Source of the DNA: Tritrichomonas foetus
Taxonomy: Eukaryota > Parabasalia > Tritrichomonadida > Tritrichomonadidae
Assembly: GCA_001839685.1 (NCBI GenBank)
Contig: MLAK01001015.1
Span: forward strand, 1 to 12,034
Length of the DNA: 12,034 nucleotides
Direction: 5' to 3'
Within the stretch, counting starts at the first letter, position 1, and each line of letters opens with the position of its first letter. Of the stretch, positions 1 to 7,734 are shown one piece after another. The notes under the pieces are model-generated. The model was not told the DNA's origin. It worked only from the letters and a program-made list of their open reading frames with translations, and did no database searches. The translations under genes were made by a program, and so were the position numbers.

Positions 1-2
1 GG

Positions 3-31
3 GTGGTCCCACAAAATCTTTGGGGGACCAC
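3..31. repeat. GC-rich inverted repeat at left edge
   Basis: The 8-base arms GTGGTCCC (3-10) and GGGACCAC (24-31) are perfect reverse complements around a 13-base spacer. This is much more GC-rich than the surrounding DNA. It could be a hairpin in the 3' part of a transcript starting outside the window, or the edge of a repeated element. The window ends two bases to its left, so its context cannot be read. Confidence 0.45.
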
Positions 32-460
32 TTTGTAAACCTTTCATATAGGAGGCATTATGATGTGTGCGATATTAAATGAAACCAGTATACATAGAAA
101 AAACAAAAGAAAAAACACATTGACACAAGGACAGACCAATTTTTCATGTCTTTGTGATGTCAGCAAACATACATTGTCAGCTATTTACTTACTTTTTTTA
201 ATCAGATCATTTTAAGTAATATTAGGGAAATCAAGCCATATTTACTAGAAACACACTATTTTGATTGTTAGTCCATATAAGAAATAAACAGATCAATAAA
301 AAACTCATAATGATGCCAACAATCAATGTTTTTTTTGGTGATATTATAATTGAACATGGAATTGCTAAATATTCATCCAAAAATGAGAGGATGCATAAAA
401 AAATTAAAAATTCATACATTCATCTGTAGTGCCAAACCAATCACGAAGTTTACATTTTTT

Positions 461-465
461 TCATA
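461..465 (+). promoter_or_regulatory. possible initiator of the LRR gene
   Basis: TCATA fits the trichomonad initiator pattern TCA-pyrimidine-T/A. Its A (463) would give a 43-base leader before the ATG at 506, longer than the usual short trichomonad leader. A match this short is frequent in AT-rich DNA, so the call is weak. Confidence 0.2.
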
Positions 466-505
466 AATATAGAAAAATTGAAAAGATAAACGGTTGATAA
501 AATCG

Positions 506-1432
506 ATGAATGATTTAAATCCAGAGAACGAGAAAACCCGGCAACCCACCGAGCAACAAAAAGTCATCGACGATAGAGTCAACAATCTCAAATATCAACT
601 TTCTGTTCAACGCCGAAGCCTCAGTTCGACAGGTCTTATCGATATAAGTAAACGACAAATTTCATCCCTTGCCGCATTGGGCCCGCAGCCACATTTAAGG
701 ATTTTAAATATCACTGAGACACCGATAAAGTCTCTTGCCAGTCTCCCGCCACAACCATTCCTTACACAAATAATAGCAAACGGATCTCAACTGGAAACTC
801 TTGCTGGCCTTTCTAGGTTCCCCAAATTAAGGGAAATATCATTCAAAGAAACTCCGCTCTTTGTGAAACCCAATATTCGAATTGCCTGCTTGATTGTAAT
901 TGGAAATCAATTATCTCGAATTAATCAAAAGAAAGTCAAAAAAATCGAAAGACTAGATGCATCAAAATATCCGATAATAGCCAAATATTTACTTGAAGCA
1001 GACTGGCAGCTTGAAGTGCCTGTCCCATCGATGGAGCAATTCCAAAAACTTTCACAGGAAGAAAAATTCAGAGACAGCGTTCCAAACGATCCTTCTATCT
1101 ATCGTTTCCCGAACGTTCTGATCGACATTCATGAAGAAAAGGAAAAAGAATTGTTATTGTCAAATTCAATTTTGAGACAAAGTGACGATGAAGAAGAAAT
1201 TCCAGAAGAAATAAATGAACAAGACAGATTGGATGCTGAGCTTGAAAAGGAACTTGTACAGAAACTCGCAAGCTTTGGAATTAGAGTAAAACAAGGTGAA
1301 GAATGTAGAGGTGAAATAATTGAGGCGATATCTGGTCTTGCTGATCTTGTTAAAATTTTTGATACTTGTACGGAAACAGTCACTGGATATAGAGAAGAGA
1401 AAGAAGAAGAAGAAGAAAATAATGAGCTTTGA
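506..1432 (+). CDS. Leucine-rich-repeat protein with acidic C-terminal region
   Basis: The protein has 308 residues. I start it at the first ATG (506); the open frame runs 12 bases further upstream but only to a TTG, which is not expected to start a eukaryotic gene. A polar N-terminus (1-38) is followed by about three SDS22-like leucine-rich repeats (roughly 43-125, with units such as HLRILNITETPIKSL and KLREISFKETPLF). A cap-like segment follows (about 125-150, IACLIVIGNQLSRIN). The C-terminal half is charged and helix-prone, with acidic runs at about 227-235 (DDEEEIPEE) and 297-306. No signal peptide or membrane helix is seen, so it is probably cytosolic and acts through protein binding. 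Short LRR proteins with this repeat-plus-cap layout are, as I recall, abundant in trichomonads, mostly without known function. The final GAA-rich run is a purine repeat in the DNA. It stops with TGA, followed directly by an out-of-frame TAG. The LRR call is firm; the specific role is unknown. Confidence 0.85.
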   Translation: MNDLNPENEKTRQPTEQQKVIDDRVNNLKYQLSVQRRSLSSTGLIDISKRQISSLAALGPQPHLRILNITETPIKSLASLPPQPFLTQIIANGSQLETLAGLSRFPKLREISFKETPLFVKPNIRIACLIVIGNQLSRINQKKVKKIERLDASKYPIIAKYLLEADWQLEVPVPSMEQFQKLSQEEKFRDSVPNDPSIYRFPNVLIDIHEEKEKELLLSNSILRQSDDEEEIPEEINEQDRLDAELEKELVQKLASFGIRVKQGEECRGEIIEAISGLADLVKIFDTCTETVTGYREEKEEEEENNEL

Positions 1433-1722
1433 TAGAAAAGTGTATCCAAAATAATTTAAGCGTGTCGTTGCTAAATATCTTAATTTTTTTATTTTTTTTT
1501 ATTTTGTGTTTTTTCACACTTTCATTTAACTCACAATGTTCTTATATGAATAATGCTGAAAAGTAACTTTCCATATTTCAATTGAACAAAATAAAAATCA
1601 ATCATTTTTTTCGATAATTGAAAAAAGACATTTTTAATGGCATATATCATAATATAAAAATGTATATAAGTTTTCATGATATATAAAATTAGAAAAAAAT
1701 TAGTCTAAAAAAATGATTAAAA

Positions 1723-1778
1723 TCAAGAATATCTATGATACTTTCAAAATACATTTTATTCTTTCTAGATATTCTTGA
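1723..1778. repeat. Perfect 13-base inverted repeat, 30-base spacer
   Basis: The arms TCAAGAATATCTA (1723-1735) and TAGATATTCTTGA (1766-1778) are exact reverse complements. The repeat lies between two same-strand genes, 291 bases after the LRR stop and 263 bases before the TRAPP start. In RNA it could form a stem of 13 pairs. It is the first of four similar structures in this window; the arm sequences differ between them. Confidence 0.65.
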
Positions 1779-2028
1779 AATTCTTTCTTTCATTGTTATT
1801 CCTTCTTTCTGAATCATTATTTATTATAATCCTTGTGGATTTTAGAAAGTGAACTGTGAAAAGCTTTAAAATTTCTTATTCATACTCATTATTTATAGTT
1901 AGTGATAGTCTGATTGATCCTTCTAGACTCATCAAAATAAATACAATCCTAAAGGTGAAATATGATCAAAAACAACAGTCAATATTCACCTCCAAATTTT
2001 ACCTTATAGAATTCACCATTGTTCTTTC

Positions 2029-2037
2029 TCATTTTTT
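2029..2037 (+). promoter_or_regulatory. Trichomonad-type initiator (Inr) of the TRAPP gene
   Basis: TCATTTTTT starts 12 bases before the ATG. It fits the initiator pattern TCA-pyrimidine-T/A described for Trichomonas vaginalis, where the A is the transcription start. Here the A would be 2031, giving a 10-base leader, which is the usual short trichomonad length. The motif and position are seen; its function is inferred from the related organism. Confidence 0.55.
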
Positions 2038-2040
2038 GTA

Positions 2041-2475
2041 ATGCCTCCATCAAAAGAGAAATTTAGCCTCCTCATCTACAGCACTCACGTCGAAAGCTGC
2101 ATTTTCCACAAAGAGTGGCAATCAATACCAGATACAGCTTCAAAAGAGGACCGCGAGCGCCTTCTTTTCGGTCTTCTTTTCTCATTAAATCGAACAGCTA
2201 CGAAAATGTCACCAAAAGACAAGCCGGGCCAATTAAGCAGCCTTACAACGTCTCAATATAAAATGCATTTTTATCAGACATCAACAGGATATATGTTTGT
2301 TTTACTCACTTCTGCGAATTGCGGAAGCCTCAGAGAAAAGCTTCGTTCATTCTTCAATCAGGTCTTCCTCCCATACGTTGTAATGAATCCATTGTACGAA
2401 TTAAACACTCCAATCAAAATCGCCGCATTCGATGCTGCTGTTGACAGCTTTGATTGGGATAAAAGAACCGGATAA
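2041..2475 (+). CDS. TRAPPC1: TRAPP complex subunit 1 (Bet5/TRAPPC1)
   Basis: This 144-residue protein matches the Bet5/TRAPPC1 family over its whole length (the family is about 145-160 residues). TRAPP tethers vesicles and acts as exchange factor for the Rab GTPase Ypt1/Rab1 at the ER-Golgi step; TRAPPC1 is a core longin-fold subunit. Visible marks are an N-terminal strand (about 7-14, KFSLLIYS), a helix with LLFGLLFSLN (41-50), then TKMSPKD (54-60). Next comes the Ser/Thr-x-Tyr-Lys-hydrophobic-His-x-Tyr segment SQYKMHFYQTSTGYMFVLLT (71-90). The final helix is followed by VMNPLYEL (114-121), matching the VKNPL signature. No targeting signal is present, as expected for a peripheral cytosolic protein. 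It starts at the ATG 10 bases after an initiator-like motif and ends with TAA; a TAAA lies 18 bases further on. Its neighbour downstream is convergent. Confidence 0.9.
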   Translation: MPPSKEKFSLLIYSTHVESCIFHKEWQSIPDTASKEDRERLLFGLLFSLNRTATKMSPKDKPGQLSSLTTSQYKMHFYQTSTGYMFVLLTSANCGSLREKLRSFFNQVFLPYVVMNPLYELNTPIKIAAFDAAVDSFDWDKRTG

Positions 2476-2492
2476 TTAGTTAATTACTACTT

Positions 2493-2496
2493 TAAA
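2493..2496 (+). terminator. Possible poly(A) signal of the TRAPP gene
   Basis: TAAA lies 18 bases after the TAA stop. In Trichomonas vaginalis a UAAA close to or overlapping the stop codon acts as the polyadenylation signal. A four-base motif is common in such DNA; only its nearness to the stop supports it. Confidence 0.3.
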
Positions 2497-2652
2497 CGCT
2501 TTGCTTATTCTTCAATTCGTAGATTTTCTTATATTTTTATATTTTTTTTTTTCATATTTTTAATAGTTTTGAATTCTTGATTTAAGCTTATAAAATCTTC
2601 ATTAATTATTTCCCCATATTTAATTTATAGTATTAAGCATCTCAACTCACTA

Positions 2653-2708
2653 ATTTTTTTGATCAAGATATCAAATATCTTTGAATTTTGATCATTGATC
2701 AAAAAAAT
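2653..2708. repeat. Perfect 14-base inverted repeat between convergent genes
   Basis: The arms 2653-2666 (A, seven T, GATCAA) and 2695-2708 (TTGATC, seven A, T) are perfect reverse complements with a 28-base spacer. The spacer has a nested repeat, AGATAT/ATATCT. A second, overlapping palindrome pairs TTTTGATCA (2686-2694) with TGATCAAAA (2696-2704). The hexamer TGATCA thus occurs three times within 45 bases. The repeat lies nearly midway between the two stop codons and reads the same from either strand, which would suit a bidirectional 3'-end or termination element. That role is inference. Confidence 0.6.
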
Positions 2709-2846
2709 GGTTAAAGATGAACAAAATAAAAAATTAAAAGATAAATAAGATAGGGTACCATTAAGAATCTATTTACATAACAAAATAAAAAATAACAAAG
2801 ACAAAAAAATATCCTACATAGTGTAAAATTATATATATATTCATGA

Positions 2847-5576
2847 TTAAGTTTCCAAAGTCAAAGCTTGCATTGCATCCATAGGTAACTCATCTCCATC
2901 ATTCATCATCATTATTTGCTCCTCTCGTGAAAACTGTTTCTCATTGAGCTCATTTTTTGTTTCTTCTTCGAAAAATGACCGCATTTGATAAGGTGTTGCC
3001 TTTCTCAACACAATTAGCAAATCCCTCAAGGCTTCTTTAAATTCCACTCTACATGCTTTATTCGCATTCAAATGACTAGCTATAGAAATGAAGAATTCAG
3101 GCGTTATTTCAGGAGTCACGCCAGGAGTAACAACAGGTGTTGTCTCAGGTTTAGTTTCAGTGATAGCACTTTTCATTTCTTCAACAAATTCATTCAGATA
3201 TGTAGTGTCACCTAAGTTTTCACTCATTACGAAAATATCATTTATAAGCATTGATTGCTTGCTGAATCCACTATGGTGAACAGTATCCATCAAACAAGAA
3301 ACAGCTGCCTTTAAGAAGACTCTTCGATAGAGGTAAAAGTAACCAGATAATTTTTCAGAAGATACAAATGAGTTAAGAAGACTTCGAGCACATTGAAGAG
3401 CTTCTTTTGATAAATCAGGAGCAATGCATTTTGAACCTTCCAGAATTTTACTAATTATCATTTCCATATCAAATGAAACAGGTGAAAATTGAGAAATTAA
3501 GTAAAACATTTGGACTGAAGGTTCACTTCTTCGTATGAGTTCTTCTAATTGTGGATAAAATGAATCATATTCAGGATGATACTGTCTAACAATCGCGAAA
3601 TATTCAAATAAATTATCTTTTAATGATAGATTATTAAAAACCAATTGCATTAAAGTAATAATTTGGTCATGAATATCAGCGTATTTAGAGTGTATTGATC
3701 CAGCAGCTAATGCTTTAAAGATTAAATCTTCAAATCCGATGTTCGCTTCAATAAGTTCAAAAAGTGGTTTCCATAAAGGATGAAAAAATAAAAAACATTT
3801 TTCTCTGGCTGAATTTGCCATTTCAACAATACTCTCAAGCGCAACTTCAGTTCGTTGTCCCAAAATAGATAAAACAGTCATTGACAAAGATGTGTAATCA
3901 AAATTAAGTACGTTTGTCATATATGATGCCAATTTTAAGAATCGAACAATAGCTTTATCAGATAAACTAATTGCAAAATTTTGAACATGTGATAAAATAT
4001 CATTTGGTTCGATTCTTTGTGGAACAATGTTAAAAGATACATAGAGAGCATTTGATGCAGCAAATTGGAAAGATGGATTTTGTGACATTAAACAAACTGA
4101 ACATAATTGAATGAATTCATTAAAATGTTGCGGTTGAAGAACAAGAGAAACACGAGAATAAAAGAAAAGTAAAGCTTCATAAAAATGAGGTGGTAAATTT
4201 CGAAGATGTGTTGAAAATTCATTAATGAATTGTTTGGCCCGATCTTCTTTACATTTTAAAAAACCAGCGGTATAAACCAGTGCTGGTGTTAAACTTTGTG
4301 AAGAGATGAAGTGAATCATTTCCATAGGAAAACTTCGAACAAGGAATTCAAAAAAAGTGGCAGTGTCAGGATTTGTTATACAACCAGATTGGATTATGTC
4401 TGGAAGAAATTCAGAAGTTTTTACATACAAAATTGGGAGAATTGGTCTGATTAATTCAAGACACATACTTTGTTTGGCTGATCCATTTACAGCACAAAAT
4501 ATTTTTCGCGCGATGTCGCGCCACAGAAGCCAAAAATCATCAACATAAGTTTCATCAGGCATTTGAATGAGTGTGCATTCGAAAAGTTTACGAACTTGAT
4601 TGATATAATCACTGCTGACAAGACTGAATGGGTTAGACGGAGTTTTTTTATGAAAAAGAATTGCAATTAATTGTGATAATGAATCAGCTTGCATTTCTAA
4701 TGGAAAACATTGCGCTTCAAGAAAACAAATATACTTTCTCAAAAATTTTGTAATGAATCCAATTGAATATTCGGTTTGACGTTGTAAACTAGAAAAAGCG
4801 TTAACGAGTGAAATTGAAATTCTGTCAAAAATAGGGCCGATATCAAACCTGTCAAAAAAAGCAACTGACAAACAATCAATTGTAATTTTTGCGGTTTGCT
4901 CTTCAATCAAATTTTTAGTTAATAATAATAAAAAAAGTGGTTCTGTTAAAATTTCTGAAATCTCTCCCCATCGTAAAAGATTCATTAAAATGTTAATTCC
5001 AATTTCTGCGGTTTCTGTAACATTCATTAATAAATTACAAATGTGAAGAAGCTGGTCCTTGAATGAGAAAATGATTGACTCCAATTGGATCAATCTTTCA
5101 TGAGTCAAAAAATTGCAGTCCTCAACCTCAGATAAATACTGCGAAATAATGCACATGCTTCTGAGAAAATGTGGTGACGATGGATCAACATTCAAAAAAT
5201 CTGTAAAAAACGTATTCCATTTTTGCGGAAATTCATAAAGCGCAATAATGACAATTATTCTGTTGAATGTAATGATGAGTTCTTGAGGTGTATCATTCGT
5301 TGGAATTCGATTTAGCAAATAAAAACGAATTGAATTTTGAACGCCTTCTGGAATAGAATTCCATCTATCAATAATTGCATTGGATAGAGAAATTGCAGCA
5401 ACCTGTCGAGTTTTGATCGAATTCGAATTCTGTAATAGGAAAAAGGCTGATTCGAAAAAAATTGGATTGTTGAACCATTCGTAGAGGAACGATCCCGCAG
5501 CGTTTTGCTCATTGAGGTCGGATGAACCAAGTTTAGCTATTGCTTCTTCTATCGATGATGGCTCGAATCGGTTCAT
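2847..5576 (-). CDS. Exportin-1 (CRM1)-like karyopherin
   Basis: This 909-residue protein consists almost entirely of amphipathic helices, as in HEAT-repeat karyopherins. CRM1 carries cargo with leucine-rich export signals out of the nucleus with RanGTP. The importin-beta N-terminal/Xpo1 region is visible at about 18-128: NEQNAAGSFL, then KTRQVAAISLSNAIIDRWNS (55-74), then ALYEFPQKWNTFFTDFL (112-128). The last part resembles the CRM1 C-terminal ending CRIME-unlike but in FKE.LRD..: the segment VEFKEALRDLLIVLRKA near the C-terminus resembles CRM1's last helices, and FINEFSTHLRNLPPHFYEAL (450-469) resembles the region after the export-signal groove. Human CRM1 has about 1,070 residues, so this copy is short. 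A Thr-Pro loop (812-827) interrupts the C-terminal region. The start is the first ATG; no clear initiator was found before it. Residue identity is low, so another exportin family is possible, though an Xpo1-group protein is the best reading. Confidence 0.75.
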   Translation of the reverse strand: MNRFEPSSIEEAIAKLGSSDLNEQNAAGSFLYEWFNNPIFFESAFFLLQNSNSIKTRQVAAISLSNAIIDRWNSIPEGVQNSIRFYLLNRIPTNDTPQELIITFNRIIVIIALYEFPQKWNTFFTDFLNVDPSSPHFLRSMCIISQYLSEVEDCNFLTHERLIQLESIIFSFKDQLLHICNLLMNVTETAEIGINILMNLLRWGEISEILTEPLFLLLLTKNLIEEQTAKITIDCLSVAFFDRFDIGPIFDRISISLVNAFSSLQRQTEYSIGFITKFLRKYICFLEAQCFPLEMQADSLSQLIAILFHKKTPSNPFSLVSSDYINQVRKLFECTLIQMPDETYVDDFWLLWRDIARKIFCAVNGSAKQSMCLELIRPILPILYVKTSEFLPDIIQSGCITNPDTATFFEFLVRSFPMEMIHFISSQSLTPALVYTAGFLKCKEDRAKQFINEFSTHLRNLPPHFYEALLFFYSRVSLVLQPQHFNEFIQLCSVCLMSQNPSFQFAASNALYVSFNIVPQRIEPNDILSHVQNFAISLSDKAIVRFLKLASYMTNVLNFDYTSLSMTVLSILGQRTEVALESIVEMANSAREKCFLFFHPLWKPLFELIEANIGFEDLIFKALAAGSIHSKYADIHDQIITLMQLVFNNLSLKDNLFEYFAIVRQYHPEYDSFYPQLEELIRRSEPSVQMFYLISQFSPVSFDMEMIISKILEGSKCIAPDLSKEALQCARSLLNSFVSSEKLSGYFYLYRRVFLKAAVSCLMDTVHHSGFSKQSMLINDIFVMSENLGDTTYLNEFVEEMKSAITETKPETTPVVTPGVTPEITPEFFISIASHLNANKACRVEFKEALRDLLIVLRKATPYQMRSFFEEETKNELNEKQFSREEQIMMMNDGDELPMDAMQALTLET
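3096..3143 (-). repeat. Thr-Pro repeat in the exportin-like protein
   Basis: Codons 812-827 read TTPVVTPGVTPEITPE, an imperfect tandem of a TP-containing three-to-four-residue unit, preceded by TETKPE. It should form a flexible loop between C-terminal helices. The DNA shows matching short repeats (GGAGT/GGTGT units). It is likely a lineage-specific expansion rather than part of the conserved fold. Confidence 0.6.
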
Positions 5577-5851
5577 CGTCCTGTTTCTTTTCTTTTCGTC
5601 TACTTTTTGAATATTCGAGATTAATTTTAATCAATTTTCTTGGACTTTATTTTTCGGGATTTGAAAGGACCTATGAACTTATTCAAAAATTTATTTTTTA
5701 TCTTTTAGAAAATTTCTATCAAAAAAGATGGAATTTTCCCCATAATTTTATGCTACGACTTTTTCTTTACTATAATTTTCTGAAATTTTATTCATTTGAG
5801 TATGTTTCTTGATCTTTTTCTAATGTGTCTTTGAATTATGCTTCAATTAGC

Positions 5852-5899
5852 TTTCTATTTTCTTGAATAGCCATTCAAATTGATTGAAGAAAATAGAAA
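5852..5899. repeat. Perfect 13-base inverted repeat, 22-base spacer
   Basis: The arms TTTCTATTTTCTT (5852-5864) and AAGAAAATAGAAA (5887-5899) are exact reverse complements. The spacer itself contains GAAT/ATTC around AGCC. A competing pairing, CTTCAAT (5841-5847) with ATTGAAG (5883-5889), overlaps the right arm. The repeat is about 275 bases upstream of the exportin start, in its likely promoter side. Confidence 0.6.
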
Positions 5900-6023
5900 T
5901 AGTTTGTGATGAAAAATGCCTACATAACTTTTTCATAATTTTATGTCAACTGTGATAGATTTCCATTTTTGTAAAGATGCTATTTTGTTCTTAATATCCT
6001 AAAATTTCCCCTAATAAATGAGT

Positions 6024-6045
6024 AGTACATCAATAGTACATCAAT
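6024..6045. repeat. Tandem duplication of an 11-base unit
   Basis: AGTACATCAAT occurs twice, head to tail without a gap, at 6024-6034 and 6035-6045. It is most simply a recent slippage duplication in non-coding DNA. Confidence 0.75.
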
Positions 6046-6692
6046 AATATGCTGAGAAATTTTAAATGAAAATGTTGTGGAAATTGGTAATGAGTTTCCT
6101 CAAGTGAAGATCCATTATCATAGATCGATCTGAAGAATTGTTTAATGATTTTAACAATACATTAAGATCATAATTTGAAAGGAATGTAAACTAACATTAT
6201 TCAAACGACAATGCCTCCAGAAATGGTTAAAAAAGAATGAATAACATATATACATATGATATATTTACTAACTATCGTAATTAATGGTTAAATAAAAAGA
6301 TTATTTTGATAGGTTTGGATTTGGCCGTACAACATGGATCCAAAGATTTTCTAAATTCAATCACGCAAATGAATTGATAAAGAAGAAGAAAAGAAGATTT
6401 GTATTCCATTAGACTTTGTTTCTTTGACTATATAAAAATCATCCAAATAACTTTCTCCTTTTTGTGTTAAGATATAAACATAAGGTTCAAGCTTATGTTC
6501 AAAATGATATTGGAAAATGAAAATCGTGAGCATAATGATTTCGCGACGAATAAGCATTTCATATCACAATTTGTAATTCACAAATGTCTCACAGATTTTT
6601 TTGTGATTGAAGAATATAAATGAGATGAGATATCATTTATATAATGCTGTGGAAGAAAGGGCTCATGTATAAAAAGTATATTTTGTTCTACC

Positions 6693-6743
6693 TGAAAATA
6701 CAATCGATCTTTCATAATTTGATACATAAAGATTGTATTTTCA
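6693..6743. repeat. Perfect 13-base inverted repeat, 25-base spacer
   Basis: The arms TGAAAATACAATC (6693-6705) and GATTGTATTTTCA (6731-6743) are exact reverse complements. An alternative pairing of ATCTTT and AAAGAT inside the structure could shift the stem. It is of the same size class as the other inverted repeats in this window but unrelated in sequence. Confidence 0.6.
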
Positions 6744-6960
6744 TTGTTTATTTTTCATGATTTTATTAGCTTGTTTTTGATGTTTTTTGGTTGTTTTTTA
6801 TAGTTTATTTAGTCATTATCATTTGAGTTTTCGCCTGAGGAATTCGTATGATCAATTGTTTGATAATCCGTTCTATTCTACTAAAGTTGTACAGCTTTTT
6901 GCATACTTATGAGGAGTGTCTCGAAAATATATAAAGATTATTCCGATTTTTATCACATTT

Positions 6961-6972
6961 TGGGCATGCCCA
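6961..6972. repeat. GC-rich 12-base palindrome
   Basis: TGGGCATGCCCA is a perfect palindrome made mostly of G and C inside DNA that is mostly A and T. It could be a protein-binding site; no binding factor can be named from the sequence. Confidence 0.5.
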
Positions 6973-7302
6973 CGCTCTATAATAATATTTTCAAATCAAA
7001 GGAAATCCCAAATAAAAAGTGAAGCGATTTATCAAAAACGATCAACGTAAATTGATTGGTGAAAAAGTTGTTAAAATAGGAAATTTGAATTTTTCATCCA
7101 TTTCCAAGTAATTTAAACACTTAGTGACCTTTAAAAATATAAAATTCTTTCATTTAACTTCAAATTCTGATCAATTATCATTCCCAAAGGAACCAATCTC
7201 CTTTACGAATGTTCTAGTGTGAAATTATAAAATAATAATTCTCATTTCCGATGATTTTCCCAAGCCAGCTCTTCTTCAAGAATATAATATATTTATTCCT
7301 AG

Positions 7303-7648
7303 ATTTTAGTTTTTGGATTTGCTCTTTTATTACTGTCTGCTTTTTCAGAATCAATCAATATCCATGATGGACTCTTTGATTTTGATTTTAACACTTCTTT
7401 TGATCGTTTCAATTCTCAGAAATTTGAGAAATCCGAAAAATGATTCCAACACCGGAAAAAGTTCATCTCCATATAAAATAGCCCTATTTAATCAATGTTT
7501 GATGAAACAAAACGACTTATTTTCATATCGTCCTGATTTTTTTTTCTCGTTTTTTTCCAAGGCAATGCTCGAAAACCAACACTCAATGATGGAATACATC
7601 AAACAGACCAATTTTCTTTCGCTCAAATTTCTTTTCGTTCAATTTTAA
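7303..7648 (+). pseudogene. Possible remnant of a small secreted-protein gene
   Basis: From 7303 one frame reads ILVFGFALLLLSAFSES and then an acidic stretch containing DGLFDFDFNTSFDRF, ending in TGA at 7441. This looks like a signal peptide with a small-residue cleavage site followed by a mature N-terminus, but the first codon is ATT and a TAG precedes it, so no start exists. A different frame is open from an ATG at 7364 to the TAA at 7648 (94 codons, starting MMDSLILILTLLLIVS). The two frames overlap, and one frameshift would join them. It may be a decayed gene that lost its ATG, a real 94-residue membrane peptide, or chance. No family is recognised. Confidence 0.25.
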
Positions 7649-7734
7649 TATCAAGAAAAATCCACCTAAATCTGAATGAAAGGGGTTCATTTTCTTTCAC
7701 ATATTTTTATGTTTTTCTCATCAGCTTTGTATGA

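Larger units (their letters stand above)
1..505. other. AT-rich spacer before the LRR gene
   Basis: Apart from the GC-rich inverted repeat at its left edge, no convincing gene is seen. A 62-codon frame on the minus strand (419-231) would encode a hydrophobic peptide with two membrane-like stretches. It has no recognisable family, and a frame of this length is expected by chance in DNA this AT-rich. The last 50 bases before 506 should hold the promoter of the LRR gene. Confidence 0.5.
1433..2040. other. AT-rich spacer with one perfect inverted repeat
   Basis: No gene is recognised. A 61-codon frame running into position 2041 has no family resemblance and begins at a GTG. The stretch holds a 13-base perfect inverted repeat (annotated separately). 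It also holds a weaker pair of 12-base A/T-run arms (1600-1611 with 1707-1718) that may be chance. The last 15 bases carry the initiator of the TRAPP gene. Confidence 0.6.
2476..2846. other. Spacer between two convergent 3' ends
   Basis: This 371-base AT-rich region lies between the convergent TRAPP gene and the exportin gene. No frame suggests a gene. It contains poly(T) runs, a strong inverted repeat in the middle, and a run of five AT units at 2831-2840 just beyond the exportin stop. Signals for 3'-end formation of both genes must lie here. Confidence 0.6.

Noticed and set aside
231..419. 62-codon minus-strand frame with two hydrophobic stretches
   Set aside because: It has no family resemblance, and frames of this size are expected by chance in DNA this AT-rich.
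494..505. Upstream extension of the LRR protein by four codons
   Set aside because: It begins at TTG. The first ATG is at 506, which is the normal eukaryotic start.
1856..2041. 61-codon plus-strand frame running into the TRAPP start
   Set aside because: It has no recognisable content, starts with GTG and overlaps the TRAPP initiator region.
5799..5804. GTATGT, matching the trichomonad intron donor
   Set aside because: No ACTAAC-type acceptor follows at intron distance and no coding exon precedes it.
5540..5812. 90-codon plus-strand frame overlapping the exportin start
   Set aside because: It overlaps the opposite-strand coding sequence and promoter, is rich in Phe and Leu from T runs, and shows no family.
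6357..6557. 66-codon minus-strand frame
   Set aside because: It is open and somewhat protein-like, but has no homology clue, promoter motif or neighbour to support it.
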